The notes beneath the pieces were generated by a model that did not search any database, was not told where the DNA came from, and worked only from the letters and a program-made list of their open reading frames with translations. A DNA stretch of 64,000 nucleotides. Source: Cinclus cinclus (lineage: Eukaryota > Chordata > Aves > Passeriformes > Cinclidae). A program made the translations under genes and the position numbers. Shown here in pieces: positions 1 through 13,335 of the stretch. Position 1 is the stretch's first letter; each line of letters starts with the position of its first letter. The stretch is from assembly GCF_963662255.1 (NCBI RefSeq), contig NC_085055.1, positions 18,462,704-18,526,703 on the forward strand. Reading direction: 5' to 3'.

Positions 1-135
1 CTGAGAGGCCTTGGCCTCCGTGGGAGGTTTGAGCTGAGTATTCCAGCAGCTGGTGGCTGCTGAATGCTTTCAGAAAGATATACCATATGAGAGTGGGGAT
101 AAAAAAAGAAACCTCACCCAGGACAATAACAAAAC

Positions 136-153
136 AAAAAAAAAAAAAAAAAA
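136..153 (+). repeat. Poly(A) tract
   Basis: An uninterrupted run of 18 A follows AACAAAAC. It could be the decayed tail of an old retrocopy or a simple homopolymer. No recognisable retroposed body precedes it. Confidence 0.8.
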
Positions 154-2288
154 GTCCAAATGCACCCATGATCAGAAAATCCTCAACCTTCAAACTTTTT
201 GTAGCCTGCTAGACTGCTGAAGCTGGCCACTGTGTCCCTGCTGCTGCCCTCCCTCAGGCACCCTCCACTGGCCTGACAGGACACAGGGTTGGGATGCTCT
301 GCTGCCTGACCCAACTCTGATGCTGCTCTGCTGTGATAGAAACACACCATGAGTTAGCAAGACTTTAGGGGTGAACAGTAAAAAATAAAGCACATCACAG
401 AGAGCCTCAGCTGGATGGAAAATGATGCTGCAGCTCTTTACACCACTCAGGTCTCACTCTCACACATTAGTGGCCTTTAATTCATTGAAATAGCTTAATG
501 TAAAAGCAGGGTTCATCAGTAGAGCAGAGCAGCTTTGGAAACAATGAGCACTTTTTCCTAATCAGTATTCTAGATCTTCTATCGGGTCTCACAATGAATC
601 AGTATTACATTTCTTTGGTTTTATAACCTCTCAAGTAACCTGAGATACAATTCTTAATGTTGGAATGAAATAAGGATGGAATTGTACCTACACACTGCAG
701 TTCAGCATCCCACTGATCTACAGTATTTATTTCTGACTATCAATAAACTCATTTTTAATAACATGGATAACCACTGTTTTAATGTTTATTCTACTGTCTA
801 TATATACATAATGACATCAGTGGTAAATAATGGTAAAATTAATATCATGTCAATACATTTCCTCATCTGCTATTTTTAAGGATGAATGAGTTCAGTCAGG
901 GGTGGTTCTGTAAAGGTAGGGTATCTGGGGAATATATTCTCTCATAACCTCTGACATAGAACTTAATACACAGATGTAAACACACCTGGCTTCTGCTGGG
1001 AATAAAACTGGGACCCTCTCACAAGGAAGGCATGGGGCCAGGGCCAGTAAAGGTCTACACTGCCTACAGTTTAGGCATCACAAAATCTGTGCTTAAGGAA
1101 GATGACTCCAAAGTGAAATCCAAAACTGTAAGAGATTATTTTAGGCTTTCTACACATTTGGTAAAGCACCTAAATCCCACAATGTTGGTGCTGGTTAGAG
1201 GTCTCCAGTACAAAACATTGAGTGCAGATATACCTCTGTATTCTAGACCATGATATCACAACTATTTCCCATTTTTTCTCCAAGAACTGTCTAATGCATA
1301 GCACAGAAATCAGTCTGGCTGTCAAGGGCATGCCAGCAAGGACTTGCTGCTTTCACTCGGGCGCTGTAAACACAAAGATATCCCTGCTGGTTGTTCCCCT
1401 TTTAAATATTGCATTGCTTGTTGCACAGTGACCTAGATTCAACAAGATAGAAGCAGAATTGTTTTGGATGCCAAAAGTGCTTTAAAGGAGTGCCCTACTT
1501 GGACCCAAATAGCTGTTAACCCTACGTCAGGGCTCTCCCCTGAGAGGTAACAGTGGGAATTTAAACGTCTCCAGCCTGGGGGCAACAGTGAACTATACTG
1601 TTCAGCTTCTTGGGCAACCCATTTTAGCTACCAGAGGATGCTTAAAAGAAGGCTAATGCTTTTTCTTCAGTTTAAAGACACTACAACTGCTGGGTGAGAG
1701 GCATGTTTCAGTCAGTGGCTCTGCTGAGCTCAGAACCTTCTGTTAATCAGACCTTTCACTAGAGGAGGGTGGAGTTCAGGCAGGAGGCAGGTATTTGGTC
1801 TGAGGCAGATTTGGGCATATGAACATGGACATCTGCTAGTTTTCACATGAAGTGAGGCACAGGGGAGAGCTGTCCTCTGGGCTTCCAGTTTGGGTCTTGG
1901 ACACCTGAAGTCTGAATAAAAGCCATGGTTTAAACACAGTGGAGTGGGGCATGGTTTGGTTGCCATTTCCCACCCTCCTTTTCAATATGTGGCCCTTGCC
2001 AGATTAATAATCATTAATACTGAAACAAAATTTCCTCCTCTGCAGCTGTTTGCAGGCAGAGCCTGCTGTCAGTATCTCATCTCTTAGAATTCTGCTTCTT
2101 CACCTCTCAGAATGATTTGATTAGAGATTTTATCATTGAGGAAAAAAAATAAATCAGCCATCAATCTTCCAAATCAGCTGCTCTATTTTATGTTCATAAT
2201 CCATTCTTATTTAACATGTGTGATCTTAATATGTACAAATGTAAAGCCCTTCACGTTTTAAAGATTATGTGTAGACCAATGCAAACAG

Positions 2289-2338
2289 GAAAAAAACCAA
2301 AAAACAAACAAACAAAAAACACACCAAAAAACAAACCC
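2289..2338 (+). repeat. A-rich low-complexity repeat, (CAAA)n-like
   Basis: About 50 bases are made almost only of A and C, with repeated CAAA and CAAAA units. It is simple low-complexity DNA with no coding value. Confidence 0.75.
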
Positions 2339-3502
2339 CGCAGTATATCTACCTACTTTTTGTTCCATCAATAGCTAAGACAGAATATTGGCTAGCTAAG
2401 AACACAGAACAGATGCAGGGCCAACATTATTGATCTGATATGTTTGATTATAGGATTGTGACCCAAAATTTGCTCATTCTTCTGATAATCTGATAGGAGT
2501 GCTTTGCTTGTCTAATTGTTCCACTGAAATATATGGTTTTACAGAGTAAATTGGAATGAGAAAATTAATGATGGATCCCTAAGAATTTTTTTAACTTATA
2601 GAATCAGAAAGAGCTATGATATGAAACCATGGATCAAAAGATATTAATGTTAAATATGAATTCTAAAATGATTTAGGATTTTGGTCTCTATATTGCAAGA
2701 AGGTAAATACTGAGCACTTTGATATCCACAGCTTTCCCAGGTAGCAAGATTCAAAGAACCTAAATTACAGTACTCCCCTCCAGGAATGTACCTTTTGATC
2801 CATTTTTCCATGGCAATGACTGTAATTCTTCTCTTACAGATCTATTGAGCTGTTAATACTGGACTGGAATATTAGGTAAAAAAATATCCTTAAGCAGCTA
2901 TAAAATGAATTGTTTTTAACACTTTATAGGAAGCAATGCATGACTTTGGTATCTTTCAAATTAATAGTACCAACGGTGTAAATAAAAGTTTTTGCAAAAC
3001 ACACAAACACAGAGAGCTTATGGCTTATAATTAAAAATACTCAGGAATTTCAAAGACCAGTACCAGGTATAACAGGACTGCCCTCATCAGATGTAGATGG
3101 GATCTGTCAGTTTAACACCAGGTACTTATGACCATAATATACAGAGAAAACTTCAGTGAATTGCACACCTCAAATTCAGTATTGTAACGTTTTCATTCCA
3201 AGTGTTGTAGCTTGTGATAGCCTTTCACTAAGGGCACCTTTGTATTAGGAACCTAAGGCAGAGCTGAAAATGCTGTTCTAACAGTCAGCTTTGCAACCAT
3301 TTAAATTCCTGCGTTCAGGGAAATACTCTTGAGACACTGGATGTTCATGGATCTCAAAGGTAAACCCCCTGACAATCTCTCCAGCCCACACCACTCTGCA
3401 TTTCCTCACCTAGACAATGGTAACCATGTCTAGCCTAGTGCAGTCTGGGGACAGAGCTCACACAGAATGCCAGGCTCTTAGCAGAGCTTCATTTGCCAGA
3501 TG

Positions 3503-3530
3503 ACTTCAATATGGAAACTTCAATATGGAA
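3503..3530 (+). repeat. Perfect 14-bp tandem duplication
   Basis: The 14-mer ACTTCAATATGGAA occurs twice, head to tail, with no mismatch. The identity suggests a recent replication-slippage duplication, and copy number may vary between individuals. Confidence 0.9.
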
Positions 3531-4927
3531 ATCAGTGAGACACAGTGCCTAAGGAACCCCCACAGTGCAAGATTTAGCCAAATCACTTTTTAGGGGTTTT
3601 CACGAAGGTACTTTGTAATACTGTAATACTACATTATTGCCTCCATGGTGTCTGGTAAAAGGACACAGCAAATAATCTGCAATGGAATACATCCCATGTT
3701 TTTAAACTCAGCAGCCTGCGGTTGCCATAGTTACTAAACATACCGTAAACATTGTTTGTTATTTGCAATATGCTGCCCTTTAGAATAAACACAGCAATAT
3801 ATGTAGCACAGCTACACAGAAGACCCACCAAATGTTTGCAGTTGGAATTGATAACTCGTGCTGGCAACTTGTCTTTCCAGATGAGGGGATGGTGTTCCCT
3901 GCTGTGGAATCAGTGCTCAAACACTTCAGGAGAAAGAGGCAAGCAGGCCCACAGTGCCAAACAGGATTGGGATATCAGCTAAGTAGGGAGTGCTCAAAAA
4001 CTAATTATCATGGCAGGACTAAATTGGTGAAGCAGCATCACATAAGTAAACTCATCAAATTGGTATAGAGCACTCAAATGTTCTCTGTCCTTTCTCATTG
4101 AAGGACTGTGCATCTCTCTGTATTACAGATATCTGTGCATTAGTTACTACCAACCCAAGTATCTTGGCAATGAGCAATTCTATTCCCCAATCTTACAAGT
4201 ATCAACTGAAGGCTGCTCTAGCAGTGTGGGAAATTTGGAAGGCACTTTCACAACTGAAGACTGCACACCGATTGCAGCAGCATTTTAAACTTGCAGCTAT
4301 CATTGTATGAAAACTTCCTTTTATAGTAGCTAGAAACAGCTTTGTCAGGGTTCTCTCTCATTCTTTTAAAATCCTGATTCACATCTCTCCACATGTCAGA
4401 CCTAACATGATTCTTGACTAGTCCACCACACGACATTTTTCCTTGTTAAAGATCATGCAAGCAGATGTGGTCAGCCTTTGAAATATCTTTGCCTAATGAC
4501 ACAAGCCACAATTGGACTATCTCAGTTAAGCTGTTGGAAACCATAGGAGTTGACAGGCAGATAGAAGGAAGACAAAATTTCAGTTCATTTGCAAGCCACA
4601 GTTAGAAATCAGTGTCTCAGTAGATAAAAAAATAAATACCACAAATCCAACTTTAGTCAAATTTCCTGTGCAGTACTGTTCATTCCTATTCATCTCTTTA
4701 CTGATACAATGGTTACAGCATGAGCTTACTCCTTCCCCAGGAATAGCATGATCCCACAGAAGAGAGATTATGAATATCCCAGCTGTGATAAATCATTCAG
4801 AGCCTGATCCTGAACAGAAAACAAAGAACATCTAAAAAAAGCAAAAAGATAGTTTCACATTGTTTCATCCCCCTTAAATTCACTTTTTGACAAAGTCACC
4901 ATTCAGAATAGAATCATCTTTGACAGT

Positions 4928-5247
4928 CCTTTCAGTACTAAAAGGGCACTGATAAGAAAGATGAGGACAGACTTATTTTCATAAGAAATGTTGTGATTAT
5001 GAAGGGCAATGATTTAAAAATAATAAGAGGGTAGATTCAGACTAGATATAAGGAAGAAGATTTTTACAGAGCTGGCAATGAAGCTCTGGAACAGGTGGTC
5101 CTGTGAGGTGATAGATGTCCCCTCCTCAGCATAACCAAGGCCAGGTTGGACAGGGTTCAGAGCAACCTGATCTAGTGCAGAATGTCCCTGCTCAATAGAG
5201 GGGGTTTACTGCAAACAGTGCCTTCCAACCCAAACCATTCTATCACT
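4928..5247 (+). mobile_element. CR1 LINE, 5'-truncated 3' end
   Basis: This is a non-LTR retrotransposon fragment of the chicken-repeat-1 type. Full CR1 elements encode an endonuclease/reverse transcriptase, but this copy keeps only the terminal 3' part and no coding capacity. Blocks recognisable in order are a GGGCACTGATAAGAAAGATG-like segment near 4942, AGACTAGATATAAGGAAGAA near 5040, CTCTGGAACAGGTGGTC near 5084, AAGGCCAGGTTGGACAGGG near 5139, CAACCTGATCTAGTG near 5164 and the terminal CCTTCCAACCCAAACCATTC at 5221-5240. A central part of the consensus is short or deleted, so the copy is diverged. The 3' end is well defined and the 5' boundary is approximate. A 125-codon open frame starting at 5182 begins inside this element and is accidental. 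Confidence 0.9.
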
Positions 5248-5579
5248 CAAGATATTTTCTGGAAGTATATTTTACTTGAAATGCAATTTATAACTACTCA
5301 GATATGCTGCTCACTTTTGGCCTTGTGGATGCCTGTGAAAAAAGCACCTTGGGCAAAGCTGGCATATTTCAGATTCCCAGCAAAGACAGCCTGCTCCAGG
5401 GCCCTAAGCCCAGAAAACACAGAGAAGCCAGGGTTATGCTGCCAAGATGTGTCCAGGACAACACTTCTTGTCAGAGGCCTCGGTGCATCAGGGCCAGGGC
5501 TTATTATTTGGCAACAGACCAATCCACTAAGGCTAGAAATTAGAGGAGCATACTGCTGAAACCATCTTTGATGGGAGGG

Positions 5580-5607
5580 AAAAAAAATAATTAAAAAAAA
5601 AAAAAAA
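5580..5607 (+). repeat. A-rich tract ending in A15
   Basis: A8, TAA and TT are followed by 15 A. It closes a moderately GC-rich segment of about 300 bp (5290-5580) that directly follows the CR1 end. That arrangement could be a retroposed transcript with its tail, but I recognise no parent gene. Confidence 0.8.
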
Positions 5608-8193
5608 TCAGAGAAAAACCTCTGTGTTTTTCTTCCCAAAAGTCTTTCTAGGTACAGCTTTCTAAACATCTGAATGAGAATTATATAGAGTTGTTATCTG
5701 TCCTGAAGGAAAAGAACATGACTTAATGAATTATTTTCAGAAGTGCATGCTGTGCTCCATTTTCACTCATGTATTTCTTTGTCTAACTTGATGCCAGAAT
5801 GGGTTCACTGGGCCCAGGAGAGTCTCTTGTAACCTAAGGGTTCTGTAGGTACAACAGGGTCCAGGACTTCTGATGGATCTCACTTGAAACTACTGCTACA
5901 CAAGGACACCAAAATGGTTCTAAACGTCATTACTGTCCCTCTAATGCTACCTGGGGTGTTTTGGCTCTATGACCAATGAAATACAGAGAAAATTCAGAAA
6001 AGGTTTGACACATTTCAATAGAAAAGGAGGAACACAAAACCCCTTTTTGTTATGTAGCACTAAACTGGTCCGTTTTTATTCAATTTTTACATAATGATTT
6101 TAACTAGTGTTTGACCAGCCCTACTCATAAATAAATATGTGTCTTTTGAAGAGGGAAAAGTAAAGAGCGCAGGTATGTCATTATATCAGTAATTTTTGAC
6201 TGCACAATCTACATAAACCAAACACAGACCAGACCGACTCAGTCCTGGCACAGATGAAATTAAATTGTTATTTGTGCAAAAGACTAGAGTTTCAAAGCTG
6301 AAATCCAGAGCCATCAGAGCATAATTGCTGTCCCCTGGCATTTGAAACTACACTATGGTTTTGAATATTCCAATTTGTTGTGGCATGGTTTCATTGAAAC
6401 ACAAATGTAACTTCTCAATGAGCTGAGGCTAAAGAACAACTGTATTACTCCAGCATAAAGATATTAACTCTGGTGTCTAGGCCAACCTGCAGTATGTATG
6501 CTATCACCTCTCCCTGTAAAAATATCCCAGAATTTTTCAGGTGGAAAATATTACTTTCTGAGTTATACTTCTAAGGATAGATCCTCCTTGATGATATCAG
6601 TTTTCTGATATGTAAATGAAAGGAGTGCCTACCAGGGGATTCAGACAGATGTTCAATAAAGCCCACTGTAGTTCAGATTATCTACCATAAACTTTAGAAG
6701 TTAAAAAACTTTTTTTGATTAGGTATGAGAAATTAAACAGCAGCCAAAGAAACCTCTGAAGCATAAGAACATATTTCTTTTGGGTTTCTTTTCTGCATCC
6801 AAGTGAAAAGGAAGTGAAAGAATCGTGAATAAACAAATAAACTAGTAATGCAAACAGTCTCCTGAAGCTAAACTGCCTTCTGAAGTTTATATCACCTGAG
6901 ATTTCCAAGTATAAACTATGTGGGATTTATTTGGCAATAATCCAAACACAAAGCAAGGGAACGGGGAAGAAATAGTGTTTTAAATCTTCAAACAATAAGA
7001 CGAAGTATTCAAGTTAAAAATATATTCTTGCATTGGATTTGAACTGTAAATAACCAGAATCAGTAGCAACTACCAACATAATTTTATAAAAAGTTCTAAT
7101 GAGGAGTTGGCCAAGTGCAACGTTTTTAAGTTAACCACACACATTTTTGAAATTATCAGCTCTTCATAATCTTTTTATTATTTGACTAGTCAGCCTACAA
7201 TATGTCAAAATCTGTCTTCATTTCTGACAGTGCTGAGCTAATTTAACTCTAGACAGACTTTCAGTAATTTAGCCAGCGCCTGACAAGGTTCTGTGAGTGG
7301 AACATGAAAGGAAGGGGCTGAGGTGGGAATAGAGTCAATTTTGGTCACTGGCTCCTGAGGACAGGGAATAATAGAAGCTGAAAGACCAATTAAATTATTT
7401 CTTGAATGACTGTTTAAAAATATTTCACCTCTAGAGAAGAGCAGCTTCAAAAATTGGTGTGGGATATGGAGCTTTTTGTTGCTTGATTATTGGTTAGAAT
7501 CCCAAGCAGGTCAATAGTGAATTGCAGTCACCTGCACTCAGCACTGCAAAAAAGTGAAATGAGCAGGTGATCTGGGCAGCTCCTAAAGACACATCCATTT
7601 CAAAAACCACATGAGATGTAATGAATGTACTGTCATCCTTCTGGTAGCAGGACTGAGGAATTGTGGAACCTGAACAGAAACGGCTCCATCAGAGCACATC
7701 AAATCACAATATGGGAATAATGCCATTTAGATTTAGAACATTTATTCTCTAATTCTGCCAGTATGGCAATTTCTCAAAACCTATTTAGGGTGCAAAGCTC
7801 CAAAGAAATTATAAAAGCATGAAAATCTCTGAAAGATCCAATTAATGATGCTTTTATTTTGTATGTTTGATGTAACACAGTCAATCTCTTGCTTCCCTAA
7901 CACATTTTCAGTTATTTGTCTCATAAACCAGGATGATTTGAAGGCAAGAACTCCTGCACAGAGAATCTCTTTAGCTGCCAGAAGTTTCACATGTCAGTAC
8001 ACTACAATGAAGAAACAAGTTTTTTTCATGCAATAGTCTAATGTCAGTCATCTGAAATAGGGTTATGTCCCTTGGCATTTATTAATTACACTGAAAATTC
8101 CCTTGACTACTTGAACACACTACAATCACTGTTTCTTATGACATTCAGATAATTGAAGCTGCACTGCATTTTATATTGGAAAAATTGGATTTC

Positions 8194-8209
8194 TTTTTTT
8201 TTTTTTTTT
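8194..8209 (+). repeat. Poly(T) tract
   Basis: An uninterrupted run of 16 T on the plus strand. It is a simple homopolymer and likely length-variable. Confidence 0.85.
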
Positions 8210-8745
8210 AAACTACCTAAAAACTGCTTCTCTCTTGCAAAATAGTTACCTTAGGCCATATTACACTGTTTCAAGACTGAATTCATCTAAAGGTTTGATA
8301 AATACACTATCAGAAAAAGAACAATGGAACTAGAGAAAAATAGAGAAAACCCTTAGGAAAAATGATCTCTCTAGTATGCCAGTGCAGCACCACAAAATTT
8401 ATTTGGGGTAACTGAGGAATCTCCAAACTTAGAAGCCTTCCAGACCCAGGCAGGTAAAGCAATAACTGCCCTCATCTGGTGCTGGAGACTGCCCTGCCTT
8501 GAGGGGAAGATGGACCACACGAGCACTGCAAAGGTCTCTTTTGGACGGTATTTCCATCATCTTCCCTTCACTGACCTGGTGCTGTGATTGTTTGGATTGA
8601 ATTAGTGCACAGAGGCTGAAATCCAAGGAACCACCTAAGAGCAGGCAAGGCCATTAACAGAATGGATTAAAAGTCTGTTTAGGTAATCTCAAGAGACATG
8701 GCCCCTATACAGAGACAATAATGTTTTTGCTGTCACCTGCAGATT

Positions 8746-8800
8746 AAAAAAAAAAAAAAAAACAAAAAAAACAAAAACACCCTAAAAAAGCAAAAACCAA
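8746..8800 (+). repeat. Poly(A) tract plus A-rich low complexity
   Basis: A17 at 8746-8762 runs into interrupted A8, A5 and A6 blocks separated by C. Read on the minus strand it forms a long pyrimidine-like tract ahead of CTGCAG, which mimics a splice acceptor, but no exon evidence follows. Confidence 0.8.
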
Positions 8801-9801
8801 AACCCGGAAGCACTAAAGGGGGAGACCAAATATTAAAATAGAAAATTGCAACCTAAACTAGAGTGAAAGAAGGCTTCAAGGTTATAGAGATCTGAAGAAA
8901 AAGCACTTAGTAAGGGGCTAAGGAATGAAGACATGCAGACATTGGATATGAGAGAGGATACCAGCTGGGTACACCACAAGTAAACTACAGCTATTAGGAG
9001 GAGAGGGAGACAGAAATGCATGAGAGGATATAGAAGTAAACTCCAGCAACAACATTTATCCTAACTAGAGGCCAAAATAAATTCTAGAAAAGTTGATAAA
9101 GAATGTTTGAACTTCAATTTTTGTTCAGGAGAACTTTTTCCACTGCTATGGCTGCCCTGGTAGCAGTGTCCTGCCTAAGTTTAATATTAATTCAGATGTT
9201 TGTACAAGTCTGCTGTATAAACAAACAGAAACAACAAAATCCACCCCAAACTAATGGACAAAAAGCCAAAAGCAAACAAAGCCTCAGGGAGTTGTAAACA
9301 GCAAGTGAACTGAAGCTGTCATTTACTTCTTGACTGCACATCAAATAAAGCACAAAAGAAAAGACAAAAAGGGGAAGGCTGTTTCATTTATGATTAAAAT
9401 AACCCATCTTCTCTTTCTGTCAGAAAGGCTCTGTGGGGACAGCTCTGGTGTGCCACTTTTTTGCCCATGAGTGGCTGCCTCCTCTTTGGGAGAACGTCAG
9501 GTTTAAGCAGATGAGCTCTTTTCTCAGTCTCTGTTACCCTCAGCTCTAGAGGTAAAACCCAATTTTTGCCTGCCAAGACCTTAACTGCTGGACTGCTCAG
9601 AAGGTTTCTGCTCACCTGTCCTGAGTCAAGCCTTGCTCTGGCCATACTCCACTGCTACACTTCAGCCTCCCTAGCTCTTCCTCTTTCATTGCAGGGAAGG
9701 AAACTCAACTCTGATTTCTCTGAACCAAGTCCAGATTTACAGCTTCACATTTGTAGCTAGGAAGCAAAGCCTTGGTTCTCTTTCAAGGCTTCTGTGCAGT
9801 T

Positions 9802-9837
9802 GCATTGTTTCCAAGTTCTGCATTGTTTCCAAGTTCT
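9802..9837 (+). repeat. Perfect 18-bp tandem duplication
   Basis: GCATTGTTTCCAAGTTCT occurs at 9802-9819 and again at 9820-9837 without a mismatch. It is a young slippage duplication or a two-copy minisatellite. Confidence 0.9.
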
Positions 9838-11738
9838 CTTCTTTACGTGCCAGTCACAAAGCAACCCCGTTCAATCTTTTGAGGATGATATGCAGAGAAT
9901 AAAAGATAAAGAACAGAGAATTCTATCAGGACAAGGAGTCATAAAATGACTGCTGCTGTTCTCAGTCTTGCAAGGTGGACATCAATCAGGTGGCTCCAAA
10001 TGCTTGTGTTTTAGTCAGTAGGAATGTGTTGACTGTATGTGGTAAAGTATTAGCAAGTGACCAGGTGTGGTTCAGAGAACACAGCAATGATGTTCTTGTG
10101 TTGGATTCTTTTCTCCATCATTGTCCCAAGTTCCTTGGATGCATGCCCATTCCTTTCATTCCTCCTGTTCTACAGGAATAATACTGCAGATTAAAAAATA
10201 GAAAAAAAAAACCACACAAAAAACACCCTGCTAAAATAATTACTGGTCCTCCAAAACTACCCAAGGATCATTTTTGGACAGAAAAATATAGACATTCCAA
10301 GTCCCAAGCCTGCTCTGACCCTTGCTTGATTGAAAGCAACATCTGTTTTCCAGGTTTCCAGCTGTGCTTGGCTAGCCAGAAGTAGCCAATTGCAGACATG
10401 TGTGACATTTCCTCAGCACATTATGTTGACATCATTGACATGCACCTTATTAGAACAATGAACAGCAAAACTTCTCAACACCTTTTAAGTCTCAAATAGC
10501 TCCATCCCAGGAAATTCAAACTGTTTTTTTCTTTCATTTTGTCCCACTCTCTTTGGAGATGTCCTGAGCTACTAAAAAATCCATTGCTCTCCATCTTTGA
10601 GAGCTGTAGATGCAGAGAGTGATATTCAAAAAACCTAGCATAAGTTAACCCATACACACCAAAAGAACAAAGGAAACCCCACATGAATAGGCGTAATGGG
10701 AACAATGCAAAATAAAACCACTGCAACCAGATACTGTTTTATACTTTCTCAGTTTAAAAAAGGAAAAAATAACAGGAAGACAGGAGTTCACAAGAGAGAA
10801 TGTTCATTCTGTTCATTGCAGAGAAACTACACCAAAAGAAAAAATATGGGTGGGGGAGGGTTAATATGCCAAATCTTTGCTTCTGTCAAATTTAAAATTA
10901 AATTAGGAATATAAAGATTGAAATATCAATACAATACAGACAGTTCTAAGGCCCTTAACAATAAATAATTTTAAGATCAATACGCTACTTGGATTAAGAG
11001 ACTGCTGAAACAGAGGTGTCTGAATAGAACAAATGTGTAAACAGCAACCTTTTCAAGAGAAGCCATTTGATAGCCCCACCTGGGACACAAGATACTATCA
11101 GGCAAGTCAGAGAGTGTGTGGCGACAGTAACTTAATTCAGCAGTGAAAGAAAAATAAATGCATGAATACTTTAACATTAGTGCCAGATGAGACCCAATTC
11201 ACTTTCCTCTGTGTCTCCCTTGTCCTGAACAACCAGCTCCTTACATTGTATGCCAGCTGAAGAGCAAGACAGCAATTGGCATGAGCAACTCTCACATATG
11301 GCCACGCCAAGAAAGAATTGTACACCTATGGCAAACACATAGGCAGAATTTGAAGACTTTATCTTTTAATGACAGTGCAACTAAGGAGGGAAATTGCAAA
11401 CATAGGCAGCTGATTTCTGCCTATTTAGATATTGTGTATTCCACTTTGTTTAACTGCGGTGACTGACTGATGTGGATACTTCTTCCATGCTTTCATTGTT
11501 ACTCAAGCACAAGATAATATGTAAAATGGAACTGGATACCAATAGATCTAGACTGAGCTCAGTGACAAGAATTAAAGACAACCCTGAAGTTAAAAATCAG
11601 ACAAAGAAGTCTGAGTAGAGTTTCTTCTAAAGGTTTGAAATTAAATGGAATGAAATCAGTATTTTAAGTTTTTCACACACAGCCTCACTAGATTTCATGT
11701 TAATTACTGTACTAATAAGGCAAAACAGATATTTGTTG

Positions 11739-11755
11739 TTTTTTTTTTTTTTTTT
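11739..11755 (+). repeat. Poly(T) tract
   Basis: A run of 17 T within AT-rich unique DNA. No retroposon body is recognised on either side. Confidence 0.85.
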
Positions 11756-13272
11756 GGTAATCCTTAAAAGTAAACACATTCAGGTAGGTAGAATTTGCAA
11801 GTTTCGGATAACTACAGAGTTCAAGCTACAGGAAACATGCCAGGCATCAAATGCATGAAAAAAGCAAAACAAAGCAAAACCTAAACAAAGAAAAACTATC
11901 CCAAATCTGTGTTTCCTTGCATTACATACATCACTTTTGATTACTGAACTTGAAAGAAAGCTTTAAATTGACCTTCCATTTGATCAATAATTCTGCTTGC
12001 TTACTTTTCCCATTTGCATCAGAAGTGAAAATAAACTAGCCCTTTATACATTTGTTTAGGCTTCTGAATGAGTTTCATTTTCTGGTTCTAATGCAGTATT
12101 TGACATATATGCACCACATGGGAAAGCTTGTTTAAAAATTCATTTCGATTGGAAATTTTATATTCAGGAAGTTGCACAGGAAAACCTGTCTTGGTCTTCA
12201 ATTAAACAAAACTGCAAGTCTAGCATGATACTGTCCATTTAAATCCCATTTTCTGAATGTTGTCTTATTGTTTATAAAGCATGATGCAGTTATAATGAGT
12301 AGGAGAAACAGCTCAATTTGTCTTCATTAGTGAGCACATCAGCAGTGGACCCAATAGACATCACCCAGTGCATTGGGGGTTGGAACAATCATCTCCATTT
12401 GTGTTCTCATCAGCATCCAGAAGACCCTGCACTATTCACAGGTGGAGTTGCCTCATGCTGTAAAACTTCCCTTTTTTTACAACGGTGTTCAAAAATAAAC
12501 AAATCAGCCTGGGGGATAAAGACACAGGATATGAGTAAGGATATTTGTGACCCAGTCAGGGTCACAACTAACCCTTAAGGCAAATCATTATTGTCCTTTA
12601 ATTATTTATTTGCATATGTGAGAACATGTTCTGCAGTATTTAAATATGTTATTGAGATATGCTCTAGTTGGAGATTTATATTTGATTCTGAAAGAGAAGT
12701 ATGTTTAATAACAATTTTTCTTTCAATAGAGTAACGCATAGGGACTTTAACCTTGAAACAGTGGCACAAATACAGACACCATGCTACTTCCAAAGAAAAA
12801 TTAGAAAAAAGGTAATACCTGGTGCTAAGAGCAGTAAGTGAACACTGCTAACAGAAAAACAAAACAAGTAACAGCTCCAGGGAATGATAGTAATTACAAC
12901 AGGCTGTGATCTTAATATGAAAGCCCTCAAACCACTGCCAAGCTACTTATGAGCATCAATTTATTTACAGGCAGCTCTGGGAGAGGCAGCCTAGGATAAA
13001 GCTGTTAAATTTTGAGAATGGCACATGGGTGACAAAACCTAGTAGAATGCAGGCAGAGGAAGCCTACATTACCAGAATCTGCAATATGACCAAACCTTAT
13101 TCATGTCTGCTATAAAATAGTGAAGTTGTGGATTTGGGCAGCATATTCAACTGCACCAATATTTAAAGTCGAGCAAATGCTGTGGGATCTTTTTCACGGG
13201 CACTCTCAGAAGGTTTTCCAGGTAATACATTCTCTGCAGGTCCATTATTTCTATTGCAGCTACACACACACC

Positions 13273-13335
13273 AAAAAAAAAAAAAAAAAAAAACAAAAAA
13301 AACCCAAACAAACAAAAAAAAAACCCCAAAAAACC
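13273..13335 (+). repeat. Poly(A) tract plus A/C low complexity
   Basis: A21 is followed by A7, A9 and A6 blocks separated by short C runs, and preceded by a short CA repeat. Several overlapping open frames on both strands are artefacts of this tract, as their Lys- or Phe-rich stretches show. Confidence 0.85.

Larger units (their letters stand above)
1..4927. other. Non-coding AT-rich unique sequence
   Basis: I see no recognisable gene in this stretch. Open frames are at most 78 codons and show no family motif. Visible structure is limited to an A tract at 136-153, an A-rich low-complexity patch at 2289-2338 and a perfect 14-base tandem duplication at 3503-3530. CpG dinucleotides are rare, as expected for methylated vertebrate intergenic or intronic DNA. 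It could be intron or intergenic space, and the sequence alone does not decide. Confidence 0.7.

Noticed and set aside
1032..1253. 73-codon plus-strand frame that looks moderately protein-like
   Set aside because: No recognisable family, no splice context and no neighbouring exon.
5182..5559. 125-codon plus-strand open frame
   Set aside because: It starts inside the CR1 3' end and runs across the element boundary, so it is accidental.
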